Of a stretch of DNA of 64,000 nucleotides, positions 8,959 to 18,900 are shown piece after piece. The stretch's first letter is position 1. Every line of letters starts with the position of its first letter. The notes under the pieces are model-generated. The model had not been told where the DNA came from. It searched no databases and saw only the letters and a program-made list of their open reading frames with translations. Made by a program: the position numbers and the translations under genes. Location: positions 28,451-92,450 of the forward strand of contig CAZFVA010000011.1 of the NCBI GenBank assembly GCA_964522105.1, given 5' to 3'. This stretch comes from JAGOFO01 sp964522105 (GTDB lineage Bacteria; Myxococcota_A; UBA9042; DTJE01).

Positions 8959-9522
8959 ATGTACGAAACGTCTGATATTCACAAAGGTCTTAAAGTTAAG
9001 ATGGATCGCGACCCGTGGGTGGTCGTTGACTTCCAGTTTGTAAAGCCCGGCAAGGGCACTGCCTTCACGCGCGTTCGCCTGAAGAATCTGAAAACCGGAC
9101 AGGCGCTGGACAGAACGTTCAAGACCGGTGAAAAGCTGGAAGAGTGTGACCTTGAAGAACACAAGGCTCAGTACCTGTACTGCGACACGCAGAACTACTA
9201 TTTCATGGAACAGGAAAACTTCGAGCAGATCCTGATTTCCGGTGAAGTTCTGGGCGATTGCAGAAAGTTCCTGATTGAAAATATGCAGGTCACAATTCTG
9301 CTTTATGAAGGCGCCCCGCTGAACGTCGAACTGCAGACTTTCATTGAAGCCGAAATCACGTACACCGAACCTGGTATGAAAGGCGACACGGCGACCGGCG
9401 GCACCAAGCCTGCCCAGATCATGACCGGTGCCGAAATTCAGGTTCCGCTGTTCATCAACCTGGGCGACGTCATCAAGGTCGATACGCGTGACGGTTCGTA
9501 CGTTGAACGCGTAAAGAAGTAG
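8959..9522 (+). CDS. efp: Elongation factor P
   Basis: A 187-residue three-domain (KOW, EF-P central, OB C-terminal) translation factor that relieves ribosomes stalled on polyproline stretches. The loop PGKGTAF carries Lys32, the position modified by (R)-beta-lysylation in organisms with EpmA. The modifying synthetase EpmA follows 12 bases downstream, which supports Lys32 being a substrate. Ribosome site GGAG is visible. Confidence 0.95.
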   Translation: MYETSDIHKGLKVKMDRDPWVVVDFQFVKPGKGTAFTRVRLKNLKTGQALDRTFKTGEKLEECDLEEHKAQYLYCDTQNYYFMEQENFEQILISGEVLGDCRKFLIENMQVTILLYEGAPLNVELQTFIEAEITYTEPGMKGDTATGGTKPAQIMTGAEIQVPLFINLGDVIKVDTRDGSYVERVKK

Positions 9523-9534
9523 CAGACCGCCATA

Positions 9535-10491
9535 ATGTCAGACCACGTCCGATTTCACGAACGTCAATCAACGCTTTTCAACAATATTCTGACGCGATCG
9601 CGCTGCCTTGAGCTGCTGCGCGAATTTTTCCGTCTGCGCGGCTTCGTCGAAGTTGAAACGCCCATCGTATGTACATCGCCCGGCGTCGAAACCCATCTGG
9701 CAGCTATGCCGACGACGGTTATGAACCAGACGATGTACCTGACTACCAGCCCGGAATTCCACATGAAACGACTGACGGCGGTCGGTTTTGACCGCATATT
9801 TCAGTTGACCAGAGCGTTCCGCGACGGCGAACGCGGCGACAGGCACAACCCGGAATTTTCGATGGTCGAGTGGTACCGCAGGGGCTGCGACTACAGCACC
9901 ATAATGGACGACTGCGAAGCTTTGCTGCGTCACATCGCGCACGGTATTTCGGGACAGCTTGAATTTCCGGCGGTCCGGGGCGGACGCGGGCCGATCAGTC
10001 TGGATAAGCCTTTCAGGCGGGTCACGATGGAGCAGGCTTTCGCCGAAATTGGCCAGCCATCGCCGTTTGACCTGACGCTGGAAGAACGTGACCGCATCGC
10101 CGTGGATTTTCTGGATGACCACCTTGGAAAACACGACCCCGAATTCCTGACAGAATACCCGGCAGACCAGGCGTCACTTGCCCGAAAAAAAGAGTCGGAT
10201 CCACGTGTTGCAGAGCGTTTTGAATTGTACTGCGGTGGCCTTGAACTGGCCAACGGCTTTTCCGAACTGGCCGACGCTGACGAATACCTGGAGCGGTGCC
10301 GCATCGATCTGGCTGAACGCGACCGCCTTGGACTGCCCCGGTATCCGATTGATGAACGCTACGTATCAATGCTGCGTGACGGCCTGCCGGTATGCGCCGG
10401 GACCGCGCTCGGCTTTGACCGCGTAGTGATGCTGGCATGCGGGGCGGCATCCATCCATGACGTCATCGCGTTTCCTTACGATCAGGCTTGA
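9535..10491 (+). CDS. epmA: EF-P lysylation ligase EpmA (PoxA/GenX, LysRS paralogue)
   Basis: A 318-residue class II synthetase core homologous to lysyl-tRNA synthetase but without the N-terminal anticodon-binding domain. Motif 2 is visible around 'TRAFRDGERGDRHNPEFSMVEWYR' (conserved Arg, Glu and HNPEF) and motif 3 in 'GTALGFDRVVMLACG'. EpmA activates (R)-beta-lysine and attaches it to EF-P. The efp-epmA coupling (12-base gap, same strand) fixes the assignment. The aminomutase EpmB, which supplies beta-lysine, is not in the window. Confidence 0.93.
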   Translation: MSDHVRFHERQSTLFNNILTRSRCLELLREFFRLRGFVEVETPIVCTSPGVETHLAAMPTTVMNQTMYLTTSPEFHMKRLTAVGFDRIFQLTRAFRDGERGDRHNPEFSMVEWYRRGCDYSTIMDDCEALLRHIAHGISGQLEFPAVRGGRGPISLDKPFRRVTMEQAFAEIGQPSPFDLTLEERDRIAVDFLDDHLGKHDPEFLTEYPADQASLARKKESDPRVAERFELYCGGLELANGFSELADADEYLERCRIDLAERDRLGLPRYPIDERYVSMLRDGLPVCAGTALGFDRVVMLACGAASIHDVIAFPYDQA

Positions 10492-10591
10492 CCAATATTT
10501 AATCAGAATTGTGTGTCTTTGACTGGTACAACTGCCCGCAGTATCACTATACTTGCCGTCAGAATCTTACCGGGAACGGCGAAATCCGCAG

Positions 10592-11224
10592 ATGAATCAA
10601 AAACAACAATCAGGACATCGTGTCGCGCTGAACTTCAGTGTTTTTGCGGCCGGGATTATCGCGGTTGCGCTGACCGTGGCTGGTCCGACAGCGGCTGACG
10701 CCTCGACTTTCAGTGTGCCTTCCATGGCCGAGCTTACCGACCTGTCATCAGCCGTTATCCGTGGTCGGGTGACTTCATCAGACTGTCGCAGGCTTACAGG
10801 GTCGGGCCGGATTGTAACAGATTACCAGGTCGAAGTTATTGAAATTATTGCTGATTATACGGACGACAGGACTGATCGTACTGTGCGGATCACGTTCCCG
10901 GGTGGCACGGTCGGCAACGACGGCGAGGTCGTCACCGGAGTCCCTGTGTACCAGACAGGCGATGAAGTTGTGCTTTTCCTGAAACGTCCGGGGACCGGGG
11001 CGACTGCGGACCGAAGCTTCTTCCATGTAACGGGAATGGCGGTCGGGGCGTTCCGCATCGACAGGACTGTGGCAGACAGACCGATCGTACACGGATATGT
11101 GCAGCAGGAAGTGAAGGCCAGAAGTTCGGGAACGGCCGAACCTGATTCACTTGATCTGCAAAGCCTGATTAATGCAGTTCGGGCGCGGACCGTAAAATCA
11201 TCGGCAAATCAGGGGGTCAAATGA
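10592..11224 (+). CDS. Secreted protein, function unknown
   Basis: A 210-residue protein with an N-terminal signal peptide (hydrophobic core about residues 13-29, possible cleavage after ADA). The mature part contains 'VIRGRVTS', 'YQVEVIEII' and 'GDEVVLFLKR', the style of a small beta-sandwich. ATG 10592 is preferred over the upstream in-frame codon at 10553 because it starts the signal peptide. Its stop overlaps the ATG of the matrixin-like protease (ATGA), so the two are translationally coupled and may function together, for instance as inhibitor or partner; that is inference. Confidence 0.65.
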   Translation: MNQKQQSGHRVALNFSVFAAGIIAVALTVAGPTAADASTFSVPSMAELTDLSSAVIRGRVTSSDCRRLTGSGRIVTDYQVEVIEIIADYTDDRTDRTVRITFPGGTVGNDGEVVTGVPVYQTGDEVVLFLKRPGTGATADRSFFHVTGMAVGAFRIDRTVADRPIVHGYVQQEVKARSSGTAEPDSLDLQSLINAVRARTVKSSANQGVK

Positions 11225-12051
11225 ATCGTTTCATAGCCCCTGCCCTGCTGATTTCTTCTTTGTTTTTAAGTGGCTACACGTTTTACGAAACCAAATCGTC
11301 GGGCGGCGAGCAGTTTCCGCTGCGCTGGTATCAGGACGAAGTCCAGCTTGTAACGGAAAAAAACCTGACACGCGACGTGCCGCACGCCGACGCACTGCAG
11401 GCAATCAACAATTCACTGGATACATGGAACAGCATCGACTGCCTGCACTCGACCTTTATAAACATGGGCGAGGTTTCAAAGGTTGACGCGATGAACACTG
11501 ATCGCGCCGGTAACAGAAGCGGCAACAACATCGTCATTTTTGAAAATGAGGATGAATGGGAAGACAGCCGAACCGACGACCAACCTTACGACACGTCGCT
11601 TACAATCGCCCTTTCAACGATGTTCCACGTCAAAAACACAGGCGAAATCAGAAGTTTCGCCGTCGAATTCAATGACACCGCTTTTCTGTTCGGCACTTCG
11701 GGACAGGAAGACCGGCTGGATATCCAGAACACACTGACGCACGAGCTGGGCCACGTCCTCGGGCTGAACCATGCCGGCATCGAGACGCCGGTATACTGGG
11801 AACAGACAATGTACTACCAAGCCAGTCCCGGAGAGACGTCAAAGCAGACTCTGGGGCCGGATGACGAAGCCGGTATATGCGGTCTTTACGGCACCGACTG
11901 GGCGGGGTTGATTGAAGTTGAGGACACCGGTTGCAGCGCGGTGGGCGGCCCGCACCGAAACGTTGCCGTCAACCCAGCAGTTTTCATCGGGCTTGTAATT
12001 CTTGCCATGCTTCCGATAATTTACCGTCGTCGCGGCAGATACCGCACATAA
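11221..12051 (+). CDS. Matrixin-like (M10) zinc metalloprotease with MYXO-CTERM-like tail
   Basis: A 276-residue exported protein. The metzincin zinc site HELGHVLGLNH is complete (three His and catalytic Glu). An N-terminal hydrophobic segment ends in 'SGYTF', so export is likely. The C-terminus has 'GCSAVGG', a hydrophobic helix of about 17 residues and RRRGRYRT: the three-part layout of MYXO-CTERM/GlyGly-CTERM sorting signals, which are cleaved and anchored by rhombosortase-type or related enzymes. The usual Met-turn is not obvious. Overlaps the preceding gene by four bases. Confidence 0.8.
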   Translation: MNRFIAPALLISSLFLSGYTFYETKSSGGEQFPLRWYQDEVQLVTEKNLTRDVPHADALQAINNSLDTWNSIDCLHSTFINMGEVSKVDAMNTDRAGNRSGNNIVIFENEDEWEDSRTDDQPYDTSLTIALSTMFHVKNTGEIRSFAVEFNDTAFLFGTSGQEDRLDIQNTLTHELGHVLGLNHAGIETPVYWEQTMYYQASPGETSKQTLGPDDEAGICGLYGTDWAGLIEVEDTGCSAVGGPHRNVAVNPAVFIGLVILAMLPIIYRRRGRYRT

Positions 12052-12080
12052 ACCGACCTGAATATACATTGGAGATAGTT

Positions 12081-13181
12081 ATGAGTGACGAAGTCAGCTA
12101 CTACAAAATCGGGCCACACAAGATTGAACGCTACTGGATTTCATACATGGCATTCAGCATCGCCATGCCGATCCTGACTATCGCGGTCCTGCTTCTGGGC
12201 ATCCAGATCCGGGCGAACGCGCAGGAATCCTATGACATCAATTTCCGCACCAGGGTCCTGAAAGGCCAGGAAAAACCTGCAATTATCATTACCGCAAATT
12301 CAAACTTGAAGAACGTGGTTGTCAAACTGACCAGGGACGACAATCAGGTTAAGACATTGAAATCGGCGCTGATTCGCTATGGCAAACAGCAGGAACTGAC
12401 ATTTGATCAGGAACCTGGCAAGCATGAGTACAAGATCGAGCTGACGTGGGCTGAAAGGAAAGAACCGGAAATGTTCAAGATTGACGTAGTCGTGGCCAAT
12501 CCGATGCAAATCGCGATTACGCAGGACACTGTTGACCTTGAAAAAGGTTCAATAACATTCACAGGTTCCGAAGCCGTAGCTAAAGTGAATCTGGAGCTTT
12601 TCGGCGAATCCGGGGTTGACCTGCTGACAAAAGAATACAAGACGGCATCCGAACCGGGGCAACCGACTACGATCCAGTTCAAACCACCGACCTCCGCCAT
12701 CACGCGGGTCGTTCTGACCGCCACCGACCCGTACGGTTTCTACAACGGAATCCAGATGAGCCCCTTCTTTGTGCAGGTTCCCAATTCCAAAGAGGTCAAT
12801 TTTGAATCCGGTAAGTGGGACATTCTGCCAGCCGAAGAGCCGAAGTTAAGTCCTGTGCTGGAAAAAGTTTTTGCGGCCCTGGCGCAGCTCGGTGGCGGTT
12901 TCAAAGCCAATCTTTACGTTGCCGGTTACACCGACACGGTCGGATCCCGTGAATCAAATCAGGCACTTTCAGAAAAGCGCGCACGGGCAATTTCACAGTG
13001 GTTTTCCAGTAACGGACTGAAGATCGGTGCGTGCTATCAGGGATTTGGCGAAGACGTGCTTGCGGTGCCGACACCTGATGAAACTGATGAAGTACGCAAC
13101 CGCCGTACAATCTTCGTAATCGCCTCATCGCCCCCGCCAAAGAGCACGACGTTCCCCCGCCAATCATGGAAATGCCTGTAA
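12081..13181 (+). CDS. OmpA-like C-terminal domain protein with N-terminal membrane anchor
   Basis: A 366-residue protein. ATG 12081 has GGAGATAG upstream; the frame is open further 5' but that part is a shadow of the preceding gene. One membrane helix (about 22-43) is followed by periplasmic beta-rich domains and a C-terminal OmpA-like peptidoglycan-binding fold: 'GYTDTVGSRESNQALSEKRA' and 'NRRTIFVI' are the classic motif with the Asp and Arg that hold diaminopimelate. It probably links the inner membrane to peptidoglycan. Thirty bases behind the protease gene, likely the same transcript. Confidence 0.82.
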   Translation: MSDEVSYYKIGPHKIERYWISYMAFSIAMPILTIAVLLLGIQIRANAQESYDINFRTRVLKGQEKPAIIITANSNLKNVVVKLTRDDNQVKTLKSALIRYGKQQELTFDQEPGKHEYKIELTWAERKEPEMFKIDVVVANPMQIAITQDTVDLEKGSITFTGSEAVAKVNLELFGESGVDLLTKEYKTASEPGQPTTIQFKPPTSAITRVVLTATDPYGFYNGIQMSPFFVQVPNSKEVNFESGKWDILPAEEPKLSPVLEKVFAALAQLGGGFKANLYVAGYTDTVGSRESNQALSEKRARAISQWFSSNGLKIGACYQGFGEDVLAVPTPDETDEVRNRRTIFVIASSPPPKSTTFPRQSWKCL

Positions 13182-13252
13182 AAATGCGTTGATGTTTGAC
13201 CGCATCGCGCGGCGGACCTAAAATGAAGAGGGGCCAATTGAGGGGGTGGGCA

Positions 13253-13804
13253 ATGTCCGCAAAATCCAGAAGCGGTTTCACGTTAATAGAACTGATGTTC
13301 GTGGTTGCCATCCTGGGGGTCTTAAGCGTTGTCGCGGTCGCCAGTTACACCAGTTACATGAAGAAAGCCCGCAACCAGGAAGCTATCGCCTTCCTTGGTG
13401 ACATAAAGATGAAGCAGGAGACGTACTTCATGACGTACTCCCAGTACGTCGATACTGCCGCCAACACCGAAGACTTTTTTCCCGTTCTGAACACCGTGCC
13501 GGACCTGTGGCTTCCGGTCGGCAATGCATGGGACTGCGCCAGCCCGCTTAACAATGCTGTACGCGGGTTCTGCGCGCTGGGCCTTATGCCAAAACAGGAA
13601 ATGACCCACTTTCAATATATGACGATGGGTTGGGCGCCCGGGGATGCGCTGCCTGCTGCAGGGGCTCAGGGTCCATGGATTCAAAACCCGGCACGCAGGT
13701 GGTGGTTTGCAAGGGCCCGCAGTTACTGGGCGCAGGACCGTACGTTGACGATTGAATTCCGCATGAACAGTGAACTCAGCGAAGTTGTCGAGCTGACATA
13801 CTGA
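13253..13804 (+). CDS. Type IV pilin/pseudopilin
   Basis: A 183-residue prepilin. The short basic leader ends at Gly with cleavage before Phe (SG|FTLIELM); Glu5 of the mature protein is present, followed by the standard hydrophobic helix. The mature C-terminal domain has two Cys that could form a D-loop disulfide. The start ATG 13253 has a GGGGGTGG-type ribosome site; upstream in-frame starts (13196, 13223) would give an over-long leader. It ends 29 bases inside the convergent metallopeptidase gene. No pilus assembly genes are nearby, so it may be a minor pilin. Confidence 0.88.
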   Translation: MSAKSRSGFTLIELMFVVAILGVLSVVAVASYTSYMKKARNQEAIAFLGDIKMKQETYFMTYSQYVDTAANTEDFFPVLNTVPDLWLPVGNAWDCASPLNNAVRGFCALGLMPKQEMTHFQYMTMGWAPGDALPAAGAQGPWIQNPARRWWFARARSYWAQDRTLTIEFRMNSELSEVVELTY

Positions 13805-15155
13805 CCGTAATCTTTGCTTCCTTCAGCCACTCTTCCCACGTATGCACTTCGACAGATTCAATGTTGCGCATGACTTTGCCGGCCAGCGCCAGTGCGGCTT
13901 TCCTGTCGTCACCAGCCCACACCGCGACCATGCGATCACCGCGATGCGAAACTGCCTGCGGTGGATTTTTAAGCTTTAAGATTGCTTCGGACGCCTGACG
14001 CGCATCTTCCGGCGAATCCCAGACAGACGCCAGTACCGCGCTGGAAAGACCAGCTTCATCATGCCAGACAAAGTAGCGGTCACCATCCCATCCAGCAGCG
14101 GCCTTGTCAGCGGTGACGCGGGACATCACGTCCCGCAGAATCACGCGAAGCCCGCCCTCGCCCATGATGTCAGTTCCAGCGAAAGTTCTGGAACCGACCA
14201 TGTCCGCGATCCCTCGCACCCGCACTTCTTTGGGAAAATCAGGGTGTTCAGACAGATGCTTATCGGGATGAATAATCTGCTCGGTCGAAAGCGGCAGTTG
14301 CGAATACAAGCGGTTGACGACAGACCAGTTTCCGCCCCCGGCCCTGAACGCAGCGACAACAAAAGCCAGCCCGTCGGTATATGGGAACATCAGGGATTCA
14401 CTGATAACAGATGGGACATTGTCCTGGTCCTGACCCGGCATTGTGGAATCGCCGGACATTATGGTCTTCACTGCAAAATCAATATATGCACCGTCAACAG
14501 CACCACCGGCACTGTTAAATATGGTCGTCAGCGTCGCATCGCCTTCCATCAGAGCCTGGGCGGCGGCATAAGGTTCGGACACGCCGTCGGTAGCGTCAAG
14601 CAGGCGTTCAAGCCCGAAATGCTGGTCCTGAAGGGCGTGTGTCAGTTCATGCAACAACGTGAAAGATTGCAGGTTTTCCGGTATCCAGTCGGCCATGTAC
14701 AGAATCTTCTGCTTCCAGTCATAGAACCCGGTCACCTGCTCGACCATGAACGACCGCAGGATCGTCAGAATATCCAGGTCCGCCTTCACGGCACCGACAA
14801 CCTTCAGAATTTTCTGATTCAATTGAAGCTGGCGTTTCGCAACGGGGTCATCCAGTTGCGTATCCATATATGTGACAAGTTCCTGCTGCGACGACGACCT
14901 GGCCCTGACAATACCTTTTGCGGGCAGGCCACGAATCGATTCAGCCGATCCGAGCAGTGTACCGACCAGTTCAGTAAGTTTCGGGGAAAGCTTTTCGGCC
15001 TGCACCAGATTTGACAGGGGGGCGGCGTGGGCTGCACCGGGCACAGACGTCAGGGCGTACAGCGACAGACATAGCGTGACGCCGGCGACCGCTGACGCGC
15101 AAATAACGGAACTTAAGTTACGGAAAATACGCGACCTGCAAACATAGAAACGCAT
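13776..15155 (-). CDS. Secreted HExxH zinc metallopeptidase-like protein
   Basis: A 459-residue exported protein: basic start, hydrophobic core and AHA|AP cleavage site near residue 44. The zinc motif is HELTH (in LLHELTHALQDQHF) and 'ALMEGDATL' about 35 residues later offers the Glu third ligand of a gluzincin. The rest resembles no family I can name. Convergent overlap with the pilin gene by 29 bases. Likely acts in the periplasm or outside the cell on unknown substrates. Confidence 0.75.
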   Translation of the reverse strand: MRFYVCRSRIFRNLSSVICASAVAGVTLCLSLYALTSVPGAAHAAPLSNLVQAEKLSPKLTELVGTLLGSAESIRGLPAKGIVRARSSSQQELVTYMDTQLDDPVAKRQLQLNQKILKVVGAVKADLDILTILRSFMVEQVTGFYDWKQKILYMADWIPENLQSFTLLHELTHALQDQHFGLERLLDATDGVSEPYAAAQALMEGDATLTTIFNSAGGAVDGAYIDFAVKTIMSGDSTMPGQDQDNVPSVISESLMFPYTDGLAFVVAAFRAGGGNWSVVNRLYSQLPLSTEQIIHPDKHLSEHPDFPKEVRVRGIADMVGSRTFAGTDIMGEGGLRVILRDVMSRVTADKAAAGWDGDRYFVWHDEAGLSSAVLASVWDSPEDARQASEAILKLKNPPQAVSHRGDRMVAVWAGDDRKAALALAGKVMRNIESVEVHTWEEWLKEAKITVSMSARQLR

Positions 15156-15316
15156 GAATATCTGTATCCATCCGAAAAGTTATGAAACAACCACTTAACA
15201 AAACGTGCGACCATGTTTATTGTAATGCAATCGGAGATGACGGGAATCTTTCTTCCGTTGTTCTGATGGTGTTAATTAATGCCCTTGGGGGCAAATGAAA
15301 ATAAGGGGAATTGATC

Positions 15317-15802
15317 ATGGATAAGAAACTGTATGAAGAACTGAACAAGCAGATCCAGGAAGAATTCTACGCGTCATACCTGTACCTTTCGATGTCGAAC
15401 TGGCTGGAAAACAACAACTTCCGCGGCATGGCGCACTGGATGGTTGCTCAGTACAAGGAAGAAGTTACCCACGCGCTGAAGATTCGGGAAATCCTGAATG
15501 ATCGCGGAATGAAGGTCAACCTGCTTCCGATCGTCCAGGTCCCGGTCGAATTCAAGTCACCACTGGATTGTTTCGAGGCCGCCCTTAAGCACGAACAGCA
15601 TGTAACCGCCCGTTTCAACATGCTTACCGAACTGGCTCAGAAAGTGAAGGACCACGCGGCGGAAATTGCCCTGCAGTGGTTTGTCACCGAGCAGGTCGAA
15701 GAAGAAAAGAATGCGACAGAAGCAATCGCGATGCTGCAGATGGCTGGAACCAACGTCGGCGCGCTGATGATGCTCGATTCAATTCTGGGTAAGCGCGGCT
15801 GA
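15317..15802 (+). CDS. ftnA: Non-haem ferritin
   Basis: A 161-residue four-helix-bundle iron store. Ferroxidase ligands are seen in 'QEEFYASYLYLSM' (Glu), 'KEEVTHALKI' (Glu and His) and later helices with 'EQVEEEKNA'. Length and the absence of a haem-binding Met pattern fit bacterial ferritin (FtnA) and not bacterioferritin. ATG 15317 is preceded by AAGGGGA; an in-frame TTG at 15311 is less likely. Oxidises and stores Fe(III) in the cytoplasm. No clear Fur site was identified in the 161-base upstream region. Confidence 0.93.
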   Translation: MDKKLYEELNKQIQEEFYASYLYLSMSNWLENNNFRGMAHWMVAQYKEEVTHALKIREILNDRGMKVNLLPIVQVPVEFKSPLDCFEAALKHEQHVTARFNMLTELAQKVKDHAAEIALQWFVTEQVEEEKNATEAIAMLQMAGTNVGALMMLDSILGKRG

Positions 15803-15860
15803 TTTCACATTTCGGACGCCACACATCTTAATCCTGCATAAATCCAAATTAACGTGCATA

Positions 15861-15876
15861 AAACTGTCCACAGTTT
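15861..15876 (+). promoter_or_regulatory. 16-bp perfect palindrome upstream of topIII-recQ, candidate operator
   Basis: AAACTGT, two bases, then its exact reverse complement ACAGTTT. It lies in the 165-base gap between ferritin and the fusion gene, about 90 bases before its start. It does not match the LexA boxes I know (spacing too short for CTGT-N8-ACAG). Regulator unknown. Confidence 0.4.
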
Positions 15877-15967
15877 GCCCATGGTGATAGCGCGACAGGC
15901 CCTGCTTCGGTTAAACTCGCGGCAGTGAAACCCCGCAGCAAAGTCCGATCGGGGCAAAGGAGTCACG

Positions 15968-18900
15968 TTGTACACCGTTGTGATGGCGGAAAAGCCGGCA
16001 ATGGCCCGGGACATCGCGAAGGTCCTGAAAGCCGACAGGAAAGGCGCCGGCTATCTGGAAGGAAACGGCTACATCGTGACGTGGGCCATCGGCCACCTGG
16101 TCAGCATCGCGGAACCCCATGAAATGAATCCGGAATGGAAGCAGTGGCGCTGGAACCGGCTGCCGGTGATTCCGACGAACTGGATTCTGCGGGTGCTGCC
16201 TTCGACTGCCGACCACTTCGAAACTGTAAAACAAATACTGAACCGCGATGACGTTGAAGCCGTCGTGTGCGCGACTGACGCCGGGCGTGAAGGTGAACTG
16301 ATATTCCGGTACGTCTATGAAAAGGCCGGGTGCGATAAGCCCTTCAAACGACTGTGGATTTCGTCATTGACGCCGGAAGCCATCAAAAAGGGTTTCGACA
16401 AGCTGCGCCCGGGGGCCGACTTCGACAACCTGGGACTGGCCGCTGTGGCGCGCGGTCGGGCGGACTGGCTTGTCGGCATGAACCTGTCACGCGGATATTC
16501 GCTGCGGTTCGGACCGGGGCTGCTGTCGGTCGGGCGCGTGCAGACGCCAACGCTGGCGATGCTGGTTGACCGCGAGCTGGCGATTCAGGCTTTCAACCCG
16601 GAAAAATACTGCGAAATCGAGGCAACTTTCGGGGTCGCGGGGCCTGACAGTTATACCGGAATGTGGTTTGACCCGACGGTGTCGGAAAGCGTTGACGGCA
16701 GAAAACCTGAACGACTTCCGCCAGATGGGGACGCCGCACGGGTGATCGAAGCGCGTGTCATGGGGCGACCGGGGCGCGTCGAGTCGCTTACCGGAACCGA
16801 CAAGGCGATGCCGGCGCCGCTGCTGTACGACCTGACAGAGCTGCAGCGCCACGCCAACAGACTGTACGGACTGACCGCGACCCAGACGCTTGCTGTGGCG
16901 CAGTCTCTTTATGAAAAGCACAAAATCCTGACGTATCCACGTACCGACAGCAGATATCTGACGCAGGACGTGGCGGTCGGGATCGGGGCGGTTCTGGCCG
17001 TCGTGGCGCCTGACTATAAGGGAATGATCGCGGAAGGAACTGGCAGGGTCCCGCTTACCAGCCGATTCGTTGACGATTCAAAAGTTGCCGACCACCACGC
17101 CATAATCCCGACAACGCTACGGGCCGACAGGTCCAGACTGTCCAAAGACGAAGCAAACGTTTATGACCTGGTGTGTCGCCGACTGTTGATGGCGTGGCAT
17201 GACGCCTACAAGACGAAAGTCACGTCGGTTATCACGGCGGTTGAAAGCGCGGGGACAGACGAGGCAAAGCAGGACGGGGCAATCACCGACCGCTTCAGAT
17301 CGTCTGGCACAGTCGTGACTCAATGGGGCTGGAAAGTCCTGGACATCGGCCACGACAAGAAGGTCAGCAAGGCAAAAAGCAAGAAGGACGAAGACGGCGG
17401 CGACGAGGCCAGTCTGCCCGATGGTCTGGCGGAAGGTCAGGAACGGGATGTCACAAAAGTTGATATTCAGTCCAAGGAAACGAAGCCGCCCAAAAGGTTC
17501 AACGACGCAAGTCTGCTGACCGCGATGGAAACTGCGGGCAGGACGCTTGACGACAAGGACCTTGAAAACGCGATGAGCGAGCGGGGGCTTGGCACACCGG
17601 CTACCCGCGCCAACATATTGGAAACACTGATAAATCGCAGCTATATCGAGCGCATGGGCAAGGCCCTGAAGGCGACCGATGCCGGGATTGCCCTGATCTC
17701 GGTCGTCCACGAAGGCGTCCGCAGCCCGTCAATGACCGGCGAGTGGGAACTGCGCCTGAAGAAGATGGAAAAGGGCGAAGATTCGTTCCCGGAATTCATG
17801 AAGGGGATTGAAGACTATGTAATTTCGGTGCTGGGCCTTGTGCAGCACGGGCCGGATCCACGCAAGGTTGCGGCGCAGGCGCAGGCTCCCGTCCAGCAAA
17901 AGAACATAGCCACAGCGACTGCTCAAAACGTTATCAAACAAGCAGAACAGACCAGACAGGCGCCGCCCACAGTTCAATCAACAGCGCCCCGCCCTGCCCC
18001 TGTAAGTCTGCAATCTATCCTGAATGAACGCTTCCACTTCGCGGAATTCAGGCCACATCAGCAGAAAGTCTGTCAAGCCGTTGCTGAAGGTCGAAACTCG
18101 CTGCTTGTTATGCCGACCGGCAGCGGAAAGTCGCTTTGCTACCAGCTTCCCGGCATTGCAAGGGGCGGTACGACGCTTGTTATCAGCCCGCTGATCGCTT
18201 TGATGGAAGACCAGGTCGCGCACCTGACCGACATGGGTTTCGCGGCGAAGTGCCTTCATTCCGGGCTGAACCGGGATGAATCCAGAAACGTGTGCAAGGA
18301 GTATCTGGCCGGGGTGCTCGACTTCTTCATGATTGCGCCGGAACGCCTGTCGGTACCGGGATTTCCCGAGATGCTTGCCAAGCGGCGCCCGACCTTGATC
18401 GCGATTGACGAAGCCCACTGCATCAGCTCGTGGGGCCACGACTTCAGGCCGGATTACCGGTTGCTGAAGGACCGCCTGCCGCTGCTGATGCCCTGCCCGA
18501 TGGTGGCACTGACCGCGACGGCGACGACCAAGGTCCAGGACGACATCTGCGAGCAGCTTGGAATCCCGAAAGCAGTTAGATTCATTCATGGATTCAGGCG
18601 GACCAACCTTGCGCTTGAAATGGTCGAATCGCCACGCGGAAACAGGCTGGACGAAGTAGTCAGGATTCTTGGCAACCCCGAACGGCGCCCTGCCATCGTG
18701 TATGTACCAAGCCGTAAACAAGCTGAAGAAGCGGCTAAACGGCTTTCATCATTATGTCCGTGCGAGCCGTACCACGCCGGGATGCGAACTTCGCGCCGGA
18801 AGGAAGTCCAGGAAAGCTTCACCGCGGGCGACACCGAAATCATGGTCGCGACAATCGCGTTTGGCATGGGCGTTGACAAGGCCGATGTCAGAACGGTCGT

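Noticed and set aside
14061..15014. A 317-codon plus-strand frame opposite the HExxH peptidase
   Set aside because: It is a shadow of a gene with signal peptide and zinc motif; composition is atypical.
16259..16320. TDAGREGEL in the TopIII TOPRIM, apparently missing an Asp of DxD
   Set aside because: To my knowledge this DAGREGE form is common in bacterial TopB proteins and does not indicate inactivity.
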